Positions 1-8,442 are shown, counted from the stretch's first letter. The stretch: 17,280 bases of DNA from Pseudomonadota bacterium (GCA_027295475.1 JAPUKV010000200.1:1-17280); one strand, 5' to 3'. A program made the numbers and translations. The notes: generated by a model from the letters alone, not told the origin.

Positions 1-1764
1 AGCGACCTGTTCGCGTGTGACGCTTTGCTCTTTGTCAATGAGAAGATCGGAAAACGGTTTCCAAAATTCCTCGAGTAGCGGCACCATGCTTTTCTCGCCG
101 AGGGAAATCGCGTCGAGGTCGTCTTCCAGTCTGGCGGTAAAGTCATAGTCGACGTATTGCGTAAAATGCTCGGTCAGGAAGCCGGTTACGATGCGGCCGA
201 TATCCGTCGGAATAAATCGTTTACCGTCCATCTCGACATAGTCACGATTTTTCAAAGTCACGATAATGCTTGCGTACGTTGACGGCCTGCCGATTCCGTA
301 TTCTTCAAGCGTCTTGACCAGGCTTGCTTCAGTGAATCGGGGCGGGGGCTCCGTAAAATGCTGTTCCGGGCGTAACAAGTCGACACTGATGATGTCGTCC
401 ACGGCCACGTCGGGTAGCAAGCGATCGCCATCGTCGTTACTGCCGTCATCCTTGCCCTCGTAATAAACGGCCATGAAACCCGGTTCTACGAGGACCGATC
501 CATTGGCTCGGAAGCGGTGGCCGTCGTCGCTGTCGGGGCCGGCGGCAAGTTCGAGTGCGACTGTGTCAAAAACAGCCGGGACCATCTGCGATGCCATCGT
601 GCGTTGCCAGATGAGTGTGTATAGCTTGAGCTGCTCTTTGTCGAGCTTTCCTTCGAGAGATTCAGGCGATCGAGTAACAGATGTCGGTCGTATAGCTTCG
701 TGCGCTTCCTGCGCATTCTTGGACTTTGTCTTGAATACGCGGGGGCTGTCTGGAACGTTTTCGGGCCCATAACGCTCAGCGATCACCTCGCGCATTTCTT
801 CCACGGCGACGTCGGCCAGAGTCACGGAATCCGTTCGCATATAACTGATCAGGCCCACGTTGCCTTCGTCCGGCAGCTCAATTCCTTCATAAAGTTTTTG
901 AGCCACACGCATCGTCCACTGTGTATTGAAGCCGAGTTTTCGAGATGCTTCCTGTTGCAGAGTGGACGTTGTGAAAGGCGCCGCCGGATTGCGCTTGCGT
1001 TGTTTTTTCTCGACGCCGACCGTCGTCAGCTTGCCATCCGCGGCATCGAGGATGGTTTTTTCGACTTCTCGCGCCGCTTCCTCGTTCTCGAAGCTGAATT
1101 GTTCGACCTTCTCGCCGCGATATCGAACGAGGCGTGATACGAAAGGTTCGCCGCCCTTGCTGACATCAGCCTCAATCGACCAATACTCACGTGCTTCGAA
1201 GGCTTCGATTTCAAGTTCTCTCTCGACGATCATGCGCAATGCAGGGCTCTGCACACGGCCGGCGGAGAGTCCGCGCTGAACTTTTTTCCACAGCAACGGC
1301 GACAGATTGAAGCCGACCAGATAGTCGAGAGCCCGGCGAGCCTGTTGAGCGCTGACCAGCTCACTGGATATTTCACGCGGGTTCTGGATTGCGTGAAGAA
1401 TCGCGTTCTTCGTTATTTCGTGAAACACGACTCTATGAACGGGTTTGTCGTTCAGCGCGTTCTTTTCCTTAAGAAGCTCGATGAGGTGCCAGGATATGGC
1501 TTCTCCCTCTCTATCGGGATCAGTCGCGAGATACAGGGCATCCGCCTTTTTTAGCGCCTTGACGATTGCGTTGACATGTTTTTCGTTTCGCTCGATGACT
1601 TGATACTTCATCGCAAAGCCGTCGTTTGGGTCTACCGCGCCTTCTTTGGGCACAAGGTCTCGAACATGGCCATACGAGGCCATGACGTCGAAGTCTTTGC
1701 CAAGATATTTTTCGATCGTCTTTGCCTTGGCAGGCGACTCAACTATGACAAGATTTTTGGACAT
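1..1764 (-). CDS. topA: DNA topoisomerase I (type IA), C-terminus cut by window edge
   Basis: This enzyme relaxes negative supercoils by passing one DNA strand through a transient break in the other. I read the minus frame from the ATG at 1762-1764 codon by codon and it stays open to base 1, giving 588 residues. The protein begins MSKNLVIVESPAKAKT, the typical TopA start with the metal-site Glu9. The TOPRIM motif DPDREGE has D82, D84 and E86. The active-site block GLISYMRTDS places the nucleophile at Tyr308 (codon 841-843). The visible part therefore holds the cleavage and joining core. The zinc-ribbon C-terminus expected in an enzyme of about 800 or more residues lies beyond the left edge. 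topA follows smg on the same strand, but a hairpin with a T-run lies between them, so it may have its own promoter or be read through. In E. coli smg is instead followed by yrdD, a TopA-zinc-finger relative. Confidence 0.97.
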   Translation of the reverse strand, partial: MSKNLVIVESPAKAKTIEKYLGKDFDVMASYGHVRDLVPKEGAVDPNDGFAMKYQVIERNEKHVNAIVKALKKADALYLATDPDREGEAISWHLIELLKEKNALNDKPVHRVVFHEITKNAILHAIQNPREISSELVSAQQARRALDYLVGFNLSPLLWKKVQRGLSAGRVQSPALRMIVERELEIEAFEAREYWSIEADVSKGGEPFVSRLVRYRGEKVEQFSFENEEAAREVEKTILDAADGKLTTVGVEKKQRKRNPAAPFTTSTLQQEASRKLGFNTQWTMRVAQKLYEGIELPDEGNVGLISYMRTDSVTLADVAVEEMREVIAERYGPENVPDSPRVFKTKSKNAQEAHEAIRPTSVTRSPESLEGKLDKEQLKLYTLIWQRTMASQMVPAVFDTVALELAAGPDSDDGHRFRANGSVLVEPGFMAVYYEGKDDGSNDDGDRLLPDVAVDDIISVDLLRPEQHFTEPPPRFTEASLVKTLEEYGIGRPSTYASIIVTLKNRDYVEMDGKRFIPTDIGRIVTGFLTEHFTQYVDYDFTARLEDDLDAISLGEKSMVPLLEEFWKPFSDLLIDKEQSVTREQVA

Positions 1765-1794
1765 CCCTGAATACTGTTCCTTTCGAAAACGAAA

Positions 1795-1816
1795 AACCGC
1801 GGACAGTGCCGCGGTT
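1795..1816 (-). terminator. Intrinsic terminator-like hairpin after smg
   Basis: A perfect 8-bp inverted repeat (aaccgcgg / ccgcggtt) has a 6-nt loop at 1803-1808. Read on the minus strand it is followed by TTTTTCGTTTTC, which is the usual intrinsic-terminator layout. It lies 38 bp beyond the smg stop and about 30 bp before the topA start. It can therefore end the dprA-smg transcript or act as an attenuator in a topA leader. Confidence 0.75.
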
Positions 1817-1854
1817 CAATTACATGCTTGAGTTCTCAGTGTCAAGAAATATCG

Positions 1855-2331
1855 TTAATGCAGTGCTCCCGCGCTTTCCTCGAAGACGAGGTCTTCCATA
1901 CGCGCATAAGCAAGTTCCTGGCCGGGTTGACTGAACAAAATCATCAGTACGACCCACTTAATTTGCTCAACGTCGATGTCCGGCGTTTCCAGCGCCAGAA
2001 GGCGATCGATCAGGATTTCGCGCTGAGGCGGCGACAGAATTCCAATCTGTTCGAGATAGGTTATGAAACCGCGAGAGCCCGCATCGAGACGGGCCAGCTC
2101 GACATCGTTGTATATCCGCGTTCCGCGTGCTGTCTGCGGGTTGTACGTCAGTCCGCCCTGGTTTTCCGCGAGCCCGTCGAGCCAGTCCAGCGCATGATCG
2201 ATTTCAATATCGCCAAAACCAGCTCTGGCAAGCTCGTCGCGAAGTTCGTTCTGATCCGGTTCCGGTTCCTCTTCCGCGTCGACATAGGTCTCAAAAAGAT
2301 ACATCAGCACATCGAGTACATTTTCTTTCAT
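1855..2331 (-). CDS. smg: Smg family protein (DUF494)
   Basis: This small acidic protein of 158 residues has no established biochemical role. It opens MKENVLDVLMYLFETY, followed by an acidic stretch (AEEEPEPDQ) and an alpha-helical body. That opening is the signature of the Smg/DUF494 family, whose members are usually about 155-160 residues, so this one is full length. No signal peptide or membrane segment is visible, so it should be cytoplasmic. It starts 15 bp after the dprA stop on the same strand. The dprA (smf)-smg pairing is conserved across gammaproteobacteria, including E. coli. The two genes are probably co-transcribed, and the hairpin at 1795-1816 follows them. A functional link to DNA uptake or to the neighbouring translation genes is suggested only by position. 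Confidence 0.93.
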   Translation of the reverse strand: MKENVLDVLMYLFETYVDAEEEPEPDQNELRDELARAGFGDIEIDHALDWLDGLAENQGGLTYNPQTARGTRIYNDVELARLDAGSRGFITYLEQIGILSPPQREILIDRLLALETPDIDVEQIKWVVLMILFSQPGQELAYARMEDLVFEESAGALH

Positions 2332-2346
2332 GCCTGGAGTCGCTCC

Positions 2347-3450
2347 CTATTTATTCCGTATTAAGTATTTGCCACCAGATAGCGCCTCGATTTTTTCCTC
2401 GAGCTCCAGAATCAGAAGCATGGAGGAAACCTGATCGATCGTCAATCCGGAATCTTCGGCAAGCTCATCGGCGCTGGCGGGATCGTAGCTCAGGACATTC
2501 AGCAGAATCTCATAGTCGGCGTCATGGTCGGCACTCGGGGATTCGTGATGCTCTGCGTCGGAATCGTTTTGCATAATGTGCCCGGCGAGGGCGCCTAACT
2601 CGCTGACGATGTCTTCCGCACTTTCGACAAGTTTGGCGCCCTGCCTGATCAATTGATGGCAGCCACGGGACAGCGGGCTGTGGATAGAGCCGGGAATTGC
2701 AAACACTTCGCGGCCCTGTTCGCCGGCCAGTCGGGCCGTGATAAGAGAGCCGCTGCGCCTTGCGGCCTCGACGACAAGCGTTCCCAGACTCAGGCCGCTG
2801 ATGAGCCTGTTGCGCTGCGGAAAATGCTCACGGCGAGGCGGACTACCGAGTGGGTATTCGGACACCAACGCGCCATTTTGTGAAATTCGCTGCGCGAGAT
2901 CGCGATTGCCTGCCGGGTACACGCGGTCGATTCCATGGCCCAGGAATGCCACGGTCATCGCATCGGCATCGAGTGCGCCCTGGTGCGCCGATGTGTCGAT
3001 GCCCTGCGCCAGCCCGCTGACGATGCAGAAGCCGCATCGCCCGAGGTGCTTCGCAAACTCGTAAGCATTTTCTTTGCCTCCGCGGGTCGGATTTCGGCTG
3101 CCTACAATCGACAGGGCCGGCAGGTGAAGGGCGTCGACGTTACCGACAATATATAAAAGAGTGGGTGGACCCGGAATTTGCCGCAATAGCTCCGGATAGT
3201 CATCAGAATCACAGCGAATTATCCGGTTCCCCGCTTTTTCCAGCCAGGCAAGGGACCTGGCAAGCAAATCTTCGTCGGGATTCAGGATCACCGCGCGGAC
3301 TTCATCAGTGACGCCGGATTTCGACAAAGCACCAGCGCTCAAGCAGACGACTTTTTCTACAGCGCCATATGCATCGAGAAGCCCGGCGAGTACATCGCTG
3401 CCGATTCGTGCATTGGCCAGAATCAGCCAGGCTCGGTCCTTATCGTTCAT
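2347..3450 (-). CDS. dprA: DNA-processing protein DprA (Smf)
   Basis: DprA binds incoming single-stranded DNA during natural transformation and loads RecA onto it. From the ATG at 3448-3450 it is 367 residues. The Rossmann-like core carries SIVGSRNPT (about 114-122), SGLAQGIDTSAHQGAL (145-160) and FPQRNRLISGLSLGTLVVEA (210-229), all family hallmarks. A C-terminal winged-helix domain (about 305-365) follows an acidic, His-rich linker (about 294-312). An in-frame TTG at 3468 would add six residues. I prefer the ATG because AGGGGA at 3455-3460 is well spaced before it. The gene sits between a LysM protein and smg, the same arrangement as around dprA in Pseudomonas. A strong hairpin at 3484-3523 precedes it, so it may have a promoter of its own or depend on read-through. 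Confidence 0.96.
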   Translation of the reverse strand: MNDKDRAWLILANARIGSDVLAGLLDAYGAVEKVVCLSAGALSKSGVTDEVRAVILNPDEDLLARSLAWLEKAGNRIIRCDSDDYPELLRQIPGPPTLLYIVGNVDALHLPALSIVGSRNPTRGGKENAYEFAKHLGRCGFCIVSGLAQGIDTSAHQGALDADAMTVAFLGHGIDRVYPAGNRDLAQRISQNGALVSEYPLGSPPRREHFPQRNRLISGLSLGTLVVEAARRSGSLITARLAGEQGREVFAIPGSIHSPLSRGCHQLIRQGAKLVESAEDIVSELGALAGHIMQNDSDAEHHESPSADHDADYEILLNVLSYDPASADELAEDSGLTIDQVSSMLLILELEEKIEALSGGKYLIRNK

Positions 3451-3454
3451 GAAA

Positions 3455-3460
3455 TCCCCT
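3455..3460 (-). promoter_or_regulatory. Ribosome binding site that decides the dprA start
   Basis: AGGGGA on the minus strand ends 4 nt before the ATG at 3450. The upstream TTG at 3468 has no comparable site, so the ATG is the better start for dprA. Confidence 0.65.
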
Positions 3461-3483
3461 GCCAGCAAATTATCCGCCCAATA

Positions 3484-3523
3484 AAAACGGGCCGGTACCC
3501 CCTAAAGAGTACCGGCCCGTTTT
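3484..3523 (-). terminator. Strong hairpin terminator after the LysM gene
   Basis: A perfect 15-bp inverted repeat (aaaacgggccggtac / gtaccggcccgtttt) has a 10-nt loop at 3499-3508. On the minus strand the GC-rich stem is followed by TTTTTAT, so it should end transcription from the LysM gene, whose stop is at 3534-3536. The AT flanks are symmetric, so it could also work on the plus strand. It ends 33 bp before the dprA start. Confidence 0.85.
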
Positions 3524-3533
3524 CAGACTTTAA

Positions 3534-4736
3534 TCAGTCGGGGTTGCGTACGGCGTCGAGTACGTGAATCGGGTTGGTTGCCTCCATCACGAGCCCGTAC
3601 CCAATACGGTCATATACCTTAAATACCATGAGAGTGCCGGCTTCCTCATCCGGCAGCTTGACCTTTCCACCGCGAAACATTGAACCGCTTCCATAACGGT
3701 CCTGCACAACTTCGCCCGCCTGGAAAATCGTCAGGACGTCTCCCGGTGCCAGACCGTCTCGTGCGCCACGGTTCATGACCACGACCTGGTACTGGCCGAT
3801 CATAGACACGCCATCTACTACCGAGATGATGCGTCCATCAATCTCCATATCGGGGGCTTTCGGGAAGAAATTCAGCGGAATCTCAACGGCTTCCGGGATG
3901 AGACGGTCGCCACCGAGCGCCTCGCGATTGGTATCCGTCAGTGCAACAGAAGCCGGATCGCCACCGCGAGCCAGCAAACCTTCACCGACATAGATTCCAT
4001 GGTAGCCGATAAGCTTGCCGTCGTCCGGGTCCCGTAACTGCTCGCCGACGTGAACAACACTGTATTGCGTGCCTGGCTCGGTCGCCGGGAGGCCGCGCAC
4101 GTAAACTGTGTTGCCAGCCGCCGCCATCAAGTGATCGCCACGTGTCGCAACGATATACGGTAGTTTATCCACCTGCCCTTTCTCGAGAACGAGCCCCTTG
4201 GACAGGAACGCAGCTATTTTCTCATACGGAATGCTGGTGATTGCTTCGCTTAAGGGTGTCGATCTGGCCTGTGGCGACAAGCGGTATGCCGCCCCCCGGC
4301 TAACCGTGGTGACGCGCTGCCGACCGTCAACATGAACCAGGGCGAGTACATCGCCCGGAAAAATAAGGTGCGGGTTTTCAATCTGCGGATTGACATACCA
4401 GACTTCGGGCCAATACCACGGGTCTCTAAGAAACGATGCGGCGATATCCCAAAGCGTGTCACCGACCTGGACGGTATATTCGTCGGGATGTCCTTCGGCA
4501 AGCGGGGTTCGGGACTCCGTTTGCTCAACCAGTTGCGGTTTGTAGGTCGGCTGGCTGGCGGGGGCCTCAGAGGCCATAGATGTCGAGCGACTTGGCGCCG
4601 TCGTCGTTCGCTGGACAGGAGCCGGGGCTTCGTCGTCATTTGCAAACGGATTCAGACCGCAGCCAGCCACTGATGCGGCCAGCGCAATAACGGTCAGTCG
4701 TACACTGAGATTCAAGCAATTTTTGCTAAGTGACAT
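3534..4736 (-). CDS. LysM-domain lipoprotein, TsaP-like
   Basis: From the ATG at 4734-4736 this is a 400-residue exported protein. The N-terminus [20 protein letters not shown] runs into a lipobox, VAGC, that predicts lipidation at Cys26 and membrane anchoring. A Pro/Ser/Thr-rich linker (about 35-80) leads to a LysM domain (about 86-135: [20 protein letters not shown], then a Trp/Tyr-rich turn, [13 protein letters not shown]) that should bind peptidoglycan. The remaining 260 residues resemble the long C-terminal part of TsaP-type proteins, which anchor the type IV pilus secretin to peptidoglycan. The Pseudomonas gene in this position (between dprA and def, divergent from def) is, as I recall, the TsaP homologue. 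The pilus role is therefore inference from position and architecture. Two further in-frame ATGs at 4757 and 4754 would lengthen the signal peptide, and no candidate start has a good ribosome site. It may share the divergent region at 4737-4958 with def. Confidence 0.88.
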   Translation of the reverse strand: MSLSKNCLNLSVRLTVIALAASVAGCGLNPFANDDEAPAPVQRTTTAPSRSTSMASEAPASQPTYKPQLVEQTESRTPLAEGHPDEYTVQVGDTLWDIAASFLRDPWYWPEVWYVNPQIENPHLIFPGDVLALVHVDGRQRVTTVSRGAAYRLSPQARSTPLSEAITSIPYEKIAAFLSKGLVLEKGQVDKLPYIVATRGDHLMAAAGNTVYVRGLPATEPGTQYSVVHVGEQLRDPDDGKLIGYHGIYVGEGLLARGGDPASVALTDTNREALGGDRLIPEAVEIPLNFFPKAPDMEIDGRIISVVDGVSMIGQYQVVVMNRGARDGLAPGDVLTIFQAGEVVQDRYGSGSMFRGGKVKLPDEEAGTLMVFKVYDRIGYGLVMEATNPIHVLDAVRNPD

Positions 4737-4958
4737 GATCGACGGGTGCTCCATCATAGTAGTCCGAACCTGCCAGCAGGCAGGCGTTGCTATAATATGT
4801 CGTGTCGACGCCTTTCAGACTGCCAAACACGTCACAATTCCGGCCCATTTAGGGCCTCGCAAGCTGATTTTCTGGCGATATTGTCCGTCATCTTATTCAA
4901 TAAAGTCAAAAATTTAGGCGCATTTCATAGATATTTACACGAATTGACTCGAGGATAC
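4737..4958. promoter_or_regulatory. Divergent control region between LysM gene and def
   Basis: This region of about 220 bp has no gene I would support; the open frame that runs through it into def lacks deformylase homology upstream of the def ATG. It holds the best promoter-like sequence in the window (see 4788-4796). It also has a small hairpin (ggccc 4842-4846 / gggcc 4852-4856) and an AT-rich stretch around 4890-4940 just ahead of the def ribosome site GAGGA (4951-4955). Confidence 0.6.
4788..4796 (+). promoter_or_regulatory. Extended -10 promoter TGCTATAAT for the def operon
   Basis: TATAAT at 4791-4796 is a perfect sigma70 -10 box, preceded by TG one base upstream, which makes an extended -10. 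No good -35 box lies 16-18 bp upstream (acctgc at 4768-4773), which fits an extended -10 promoter. Transcription would start near 4803 and leave a leader of about 155 nt before def. The same bases read TATTAT on the minus strand (4792-4797), so a weak divergent start towards the LysM gene is possible. Confidence 0.55.
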
Positions 4959-5480
4959 ATGGCAATACTCAACATTTTGGAGTTTCCGGATCCGAGACTG
5001 CGCAAGACTGCCGTTCCCGTCGCCACTGTGGACGATGATCTGCAGCGCTTGATCGACGACATGTTCGAGACAATGTACGCCGCACCGGGCATCGGATTGG
5101 CAGCAACCCAGGTGGATGTGCACAAACGCCTGCTCGTGGCGGACGTCTCAACGGAGAAAAACGACCCGCATGTCCTGATCAACCCGGAAATCCTGGCGAC
5201 GGACGGGGTCACCGTGACAGAGGAAGGTTGCCTGTCTGTGCCTGGTTACTACGACGAAGTCGAGCGTGCCGAGCATATTCGGACGCGCTATCTCGATCGC
5301 GACGGAAAACCTGTCGAGAGAGATGCGGAAGGCTTGCTGGCCGTTTGTATTCAGCATGAAATAGATCATCTGAACGGCAAGTTGTTTGTCGATTATCTGT
5401 CCGAGGCCAAGCGGCAGGGCATTCGCAGGAAGATGATGAAAGAACGGAGACAGCAGCCGGCACAGGCCGCGATACTCTAA
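4959..5480 (+). CDS. def: Peptide deformylase
   Basis: This metalloenzyme removes the N-formyl group from new polypeptides in the cytoplasm. From the ATG at 4959 it is 173 residues, the normal size. All three metal-site motifs are present: GIGLAATQ (44-51), EGCLS (89-93, ligand Cys91) and HEIDH (133-137, ligands His133 and His137, catalytic Glu134). The start [15 protein letters not shown] matches the family, and GAGGA at 4951-4955 precedes it. A longer open frame from 4746 adds sequence unlike any deformylase and is not used. def heads the plus-strand operon and is followed by fmt after 66 bp. The two enzymes act at opposite ends of the same formyl-methionine cycle. Confidence 0.98.
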   Translation: MAILNILEFPDPRLRKTAVPVATVDDDLQRLIDDMFETMYAAPGIGLAATQVDVHKRLLVADVSTEKNDPHVLINPEILATDGVTVTEEGCLSVPGYYDEVERAEHIRTRYLDRDGKPVERDAEGLLAVCIQHEIDHLNGKLFVDYLSEAKRQGIRRKMMKERRQQPAQAAIL

Positions 5481-5546
5481 CCCGAATATTTCAGCACGGC
5501 TAAAACATTCAGGCTGACCCAGCACATTAAAGTTTCGAAGCAGTTT

Positions 5547-6479
5547 ATGAGCGGCAGAAGAATCTTGTTCGCCGGTACGCCGGATTTCGCACTTGTTTTA
5601 CTACGTGCGCTTTGCGATTCGGGCGTCACGCCACTCGCGGTCTTTACGCAACCTGACCGGCCTGCGGGCAGGGGCAGGAAACTCAAAGCAAGTCCTGTCA
5701 AGGAATTTGCGCTAAGCAAAAAAATTGCGGTGCACCAGCCCGAAACACTTAAAGACACCGATGTTGTAAAAGAAATTTCCGGATTAAAAGCGGACCTGAT
5801 GATTGTTGCGGCATACGGGCTCATACTGCCGCAGGCGATTCTCGATCTGCCGAAGCACGGCTGCCTCAATGTTCACGCATCGCTGTTGCCTCGCTGGCGC
5901 GGCGCCGCACCGATACAGGCGGCAATGCTTGCCGGAGATGAGGAAACGGGCATCAGTTTGATGCAAATGACCGCAGGGCTCGACAGCGGGCCCGTGTTCG
6001 CACAGCAATCTGTTCGAATTGGCGATACGGAAAGCGCCGACGAGTTGCTTGACCGGCTGGCACTGTTGGGCGGTGAAATGCTTTGCGAACAATTGCCGGA
6101 CATCCTCGATGGCAAACTCGAGGCAGAGCCGCAAGACGAGAATTCGGTAACCTATGCCGGCAAGATCAGGAAGAGCGACGCGGCGATGAACTGGCGCAAG
6201 TCCGCCACAGAGTTGCTGCGGGAGGTGCGGGCATACAAGCCGGTACCCGGAGCATTCTTCGATTTCGACGGCGAGCAGATCAAGTGCTGGGCGGCGGAGA
6301 TTGCCGATGGACAAAGCGGAACAGTTGGTACCGTGATATCTGCAGGGCGCGACGGCATAGACGTTGTCTGCGGGGATGGCGTGCTGCGAATGCTTGAATT
6401 GCAGCGGCCAGGACGGGGAAGAATCAGTGCCGGCGAGTTTACCGATCAAACGTCCATAATGGGCAGGCGACTGGACTGA
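5547..6479 (+). CDS. fmt: Methionyl-tRNA formyltransferase
   Basis: Fmt transfers a formyl group from 10-formyl-tetrahydrofolate to initiator Met-tRNA. The product is 310 residues, a full-length family size. The N-terminal formyltransferase domain starts RRILFAGTPDFA and carries the loop PDRPAGRGRKLKASPVK (36-52). The catalytic set is visible in NVHASLLPRWRGAAPIQ (Asn108, His110) and LDSGP (Asp146). The C-terminal OB-like tRNA-binding domain includes AYKPVPGAFF and ends near residue 310. The ribosome site before the ATG is weak. The 66 bp between def and fmt shows no terminator, so co-transcription is likely. rsmB starts 6 bp after the stop. Confidence 0.98.
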   Translation: MSGRRILFAGTPDFALVLLRALCDSGVTPLAVFTQPDRPAGRGRKLKASPVKEFALSKKIAVHQPETLKDTDVVKEISGLKADLMIVAAYGLILPQAILDLPKHGCLNVHASLLPRWRGAAPIQAAMLAGDEETGISLMQMTAGLDSGPVFAQQSVRIGDTESADELLDRLALLGGEMLCEQLPDILDGKLEAEPQDENSVTYAGKIRKSDAAMNWRKSATELLREVRAYKPVPGAFFDFDGEQIKCWAAEIADGQSGTVGTVISAGRDGIDVVCGDGVLRMLELQRPGRGRISAGEFTDQTSIMGRRLD

Positions 6480-6485
6480 TACCCT

Positions 6486-7841
6486 ATGGATGAAAAGAAG
6501 ACAGGCGCCCGGACCCGGGCCCGGGCCGCGGAAGCTGTCGATGCAGTGGTCAATCAGGGCCGGTCACTCGATACTGCGTTGGCTCAGGCGGAAGCAGGCA
6601 TAAACCCGTCGGAGCGAGGTCTGGCAAGGGCCCTCTGTTACGGTACCTTGCGGTTTCACTGGCGCCTGCGGTCGCAGGTCAGTGCTTTGCTGGACCGGCC
6701 ACTCAAGGCAAAGGACAGCGTCATCGAGTCTCTGATCGCTGTTGGCATCTATCAGCTCACCGGCACCCGAATACCCGATCATGCTGCGGTGTCGATGACG
6801 GTCGATGCCTCAAGGGTGCTACGACGGCCGAAGTATGCGTCGCTGATCAACGCGGTTCTCAGAAACTTCCTGCGCAAAAACATGCAGGCTGCGGAGCCTG
6901 TGGATGAGGAAGCCCGCTACTCGCATCCTGCGTGGCTGCTCGAGCGCCTACGGTGTGACTGGCCGGATCACTGGCTCGAGATAGTGGAAGCGGGGAACAG
7001 GCAGGCACCGATGTGGCTCCGCGTAAACATTAATCGCCAGTCTCAGGCCGGGTATATCAATGAACTCAAGGAATTCCAAGAATCAGGGCAATCTGCAGAC
7101 GATGCTGCGTCGCATCAGGTAATCGCCGGGTTCGACCAGGCCGTCAAGCTGGCGCGCCCGCGGCCTGTCAGCGAGCTGCCCGGTTTCAGTGATGGGCAGG
7201 TATCGGTACAGGATGCCGCTGCGCAGCTGGCCGGACCGTGGCTGCTCCGAGGCGGCGCTAAACGCATCCTCGATGCCTGCGCGGCGCCCGGCGGCAAAAC
7301 CGGGCAGCTGTTGGAACTTGCGGGGCCGGATGCCGATCTAACGGCTATTGATCTCGATGAGGACCGACTCGACAAAGTTCGCGAGAACCTGGCGCGGCTG
7401 GGCCTGTCTGCAACCGTTCTTGCGGCCGACGCATCAACACCAGATGAGTGGTGGGCCGGTGCGCAGTTCGACAGGATCCTGCTGGATGCACCGTGTTCGG
7501 GCAGTGGCGTCATTCGCCGCCATCCGGACATCAAGCTGCTGCGACGGGCCGAGGACATCGCAACCCTGGCCGGATCACAGCTGGCCCTGCTGCGGGCGCT
7601 CTGGCCGCTCCTCGAGGCAAACGGGCGGCTGCTCTACGCGACCTGCTCGGTCCTGACGGAGGAAAATGACGCGGTGGTGAGGGAATTTCTGAAGACGCAG
7701 GCAGACGCCAGGGAGAACGATGTGTTGCCAAATAACAACATCCGCGATTTAATGCAGCGTAAGACATGTGGATATCAGATCCTGCCCGGCAACCAGGATG
7801 TGGATGGCTTTTATTACGCATGTCTGGAGAGGGTTGGCTGA
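6486..7841 (+). CDS. rsmB: 16S rRNA (cytosine-5-)-methyltransferase RsmB
   Basis: RsmB uses S-adenosylmethionine to methylate a cytosine of 16S rRNA (C967 in E. coli). The 451-residue product has an N-terminal NusB-like RNA-binding domain (about 8-135) and a Rossmann methyltransferase domain (about 230-450). The SAM-binding motif LDACAAPGGKT is at 262-272. The acidic ribose contact is in AIDLDEDRL (287-295). The two cysteines of the family are in LLDAPCSGSG (Cys337) and YATCSV (Cys387, the expected nucleophile). The end DGFYYACLERVG is the usual one. The gene lies 6 bp after fmt and 7 bp before the DUF4390 gene. A GC-only palindrome, cccgggcccggg (6514-6525), lies within the first codons and could slow initiation. 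Confidence 0.98.
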   Translation: MDEKKTGARTRARAAEAVDAVVNQGRSLDTALAQAEAGINPSERGLARALCYGTLRFHWRLRSQVSALLDRPLKAKDSVIESLIAVGIYQLTGTRIPDHAAVSMTVDASRVLRRPKYASLINAVLRNFLRKNMQAAEPVDEEARYSHPAWLLERLRCDWPDHWLEIVEAGNRQAPMWLRVNINRQSQAGYINELKEFQESGQSADDAASHQVIAGFDQAVKLARPRPVSELPGFSDGQVSVQDAAAQLAGPWLLRGGAKRILDACAAPGGKTGQLLELAGPDADLTAIDLDEDRLDKVRENLARLGLSATVLAADASTPDEWWAGAQFDRILLDAPCSGSGVIRRHPDIKLLRRAEDIATLAGSQLALLRALWPLLEANGRLLYATCSVLTEENDAVVREFLKTQADARENDVLPNNNIRDLMQRKTCGYQILPGNQDVDGFYYACLERVG

Positions 7842-7848
7842 CAACAAT

Positions 7849-8442
7849 ATGACTGGAAGATCGACAAGCAGCCTTGCTGCGATTCTCGTATGCGGCTTGA
7901 TGACAACACTGTTCCTGATGACCGCGAAGGCACAGGACAGGCTTGAGCGTGCGGGCTACTTTGAAGTGCGATCGGCATCGACGACTCTGATCGACGGGGT
8001 GCACGAACTTGAATCCCGCCTGCAACTCGTCCTGAGTGACGAAGCACTCGATGCGCTCAACAGTGGCGTTGCGCTCCGGATTGCACTCAATCTCGAATTT
8101 ATCCGGGTCCGCCGATTCATGCCCGACGCGACAGATGCCGAGCTCGTCGTCAACTACGAGCTCGAGTACCGGCCACTGAGCCAGCGGTACATCGTCAGCA
8201 ACCTGAACAGCGGCAATCAGGATTCATTTGCAACACTTTACTCGGCACTGAATAACCTTGGCCGGATTCAGGGCCTGCCGGTCATCGATGACTCGATTCT
8301 TGAGGCCGGCAAGACTTACCGGATACGTTTGCGCGCCAGGTTGAGCACAGAACAATATCCTGCTCCTTTGCGGATTTTGTTTTTCTGGCGCGACCAATGG
8401 CAGCTGGAAAGTGATTGGTTCGAATGGATACTCGCAAGATAA
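7849..8442 (+). CDS. DUF4390 secreted protein upstream of NtrY
   Basis: This 197-residue protein has unknown function. The ATG at 7849 follows the rsmB stop by 7 bp; a GTG at 7768 inside rsmB would add sequence that spoils the signal peptide. The N-terminus MTGRSTSSLAAILVCGLMTT is a clear signal sequence with a likely signal peptidase I site after AKA (28|29). The mature part (about 170 residues) looks like a soluble beta-rich domain and contains ELESRLQLVLSDEALDALNS and a C-terminal FFWRDQWQLESDWFEWIL. Both the length and the position between rsmB and an NtrY kinase match DUF4390 proteins of Xanthomonas-like gammaproteobacteria. It should act in the periplasm. Its last codons overlap the probable ntrY start, which points to translational coupling and perhaps to a role near the kinase sensor. 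Confidence 0.87.
   Translation: MTGRSTSSLAAILVCGLMTTLFLMTAKAQDRLERAGYFEVRSASTTLIDGVHELESRLQLVLSDEALDALNSGVALRIALNLEFIRVRRFMPDATDAELVVNYELEYRPLSQRYIVSNLNSGNQDSFATLYSALNNLGRIQGLPVIDDSILEAGKTYRIRLRARLSTEQYPAPLRILFFWRDQWQLESDWFEWILAR

Noticed and set aside
1855..2364. Long plus-strand frame of 178 codons opposite smg
   Set aside because: It is antisense to a recognised family gene and its translation shows no family motif; such shadow frames are expected in GC-rich sequence.
4746..4958. Open frame continuous with def that would extend the deformylase by 71 residues
   Set aside because: The extension has no deformylase character, runs across the promoter region, and the family start with a ribosome site is at 4959.
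6514..6525. 12-bp palindrome cccgggcccggg near the rsmB start
   Set aside because: It is explained by alternating Arg (cgg) and Ala (gcc) codons in a basic N-terminus; no independent evidence for a binding site.
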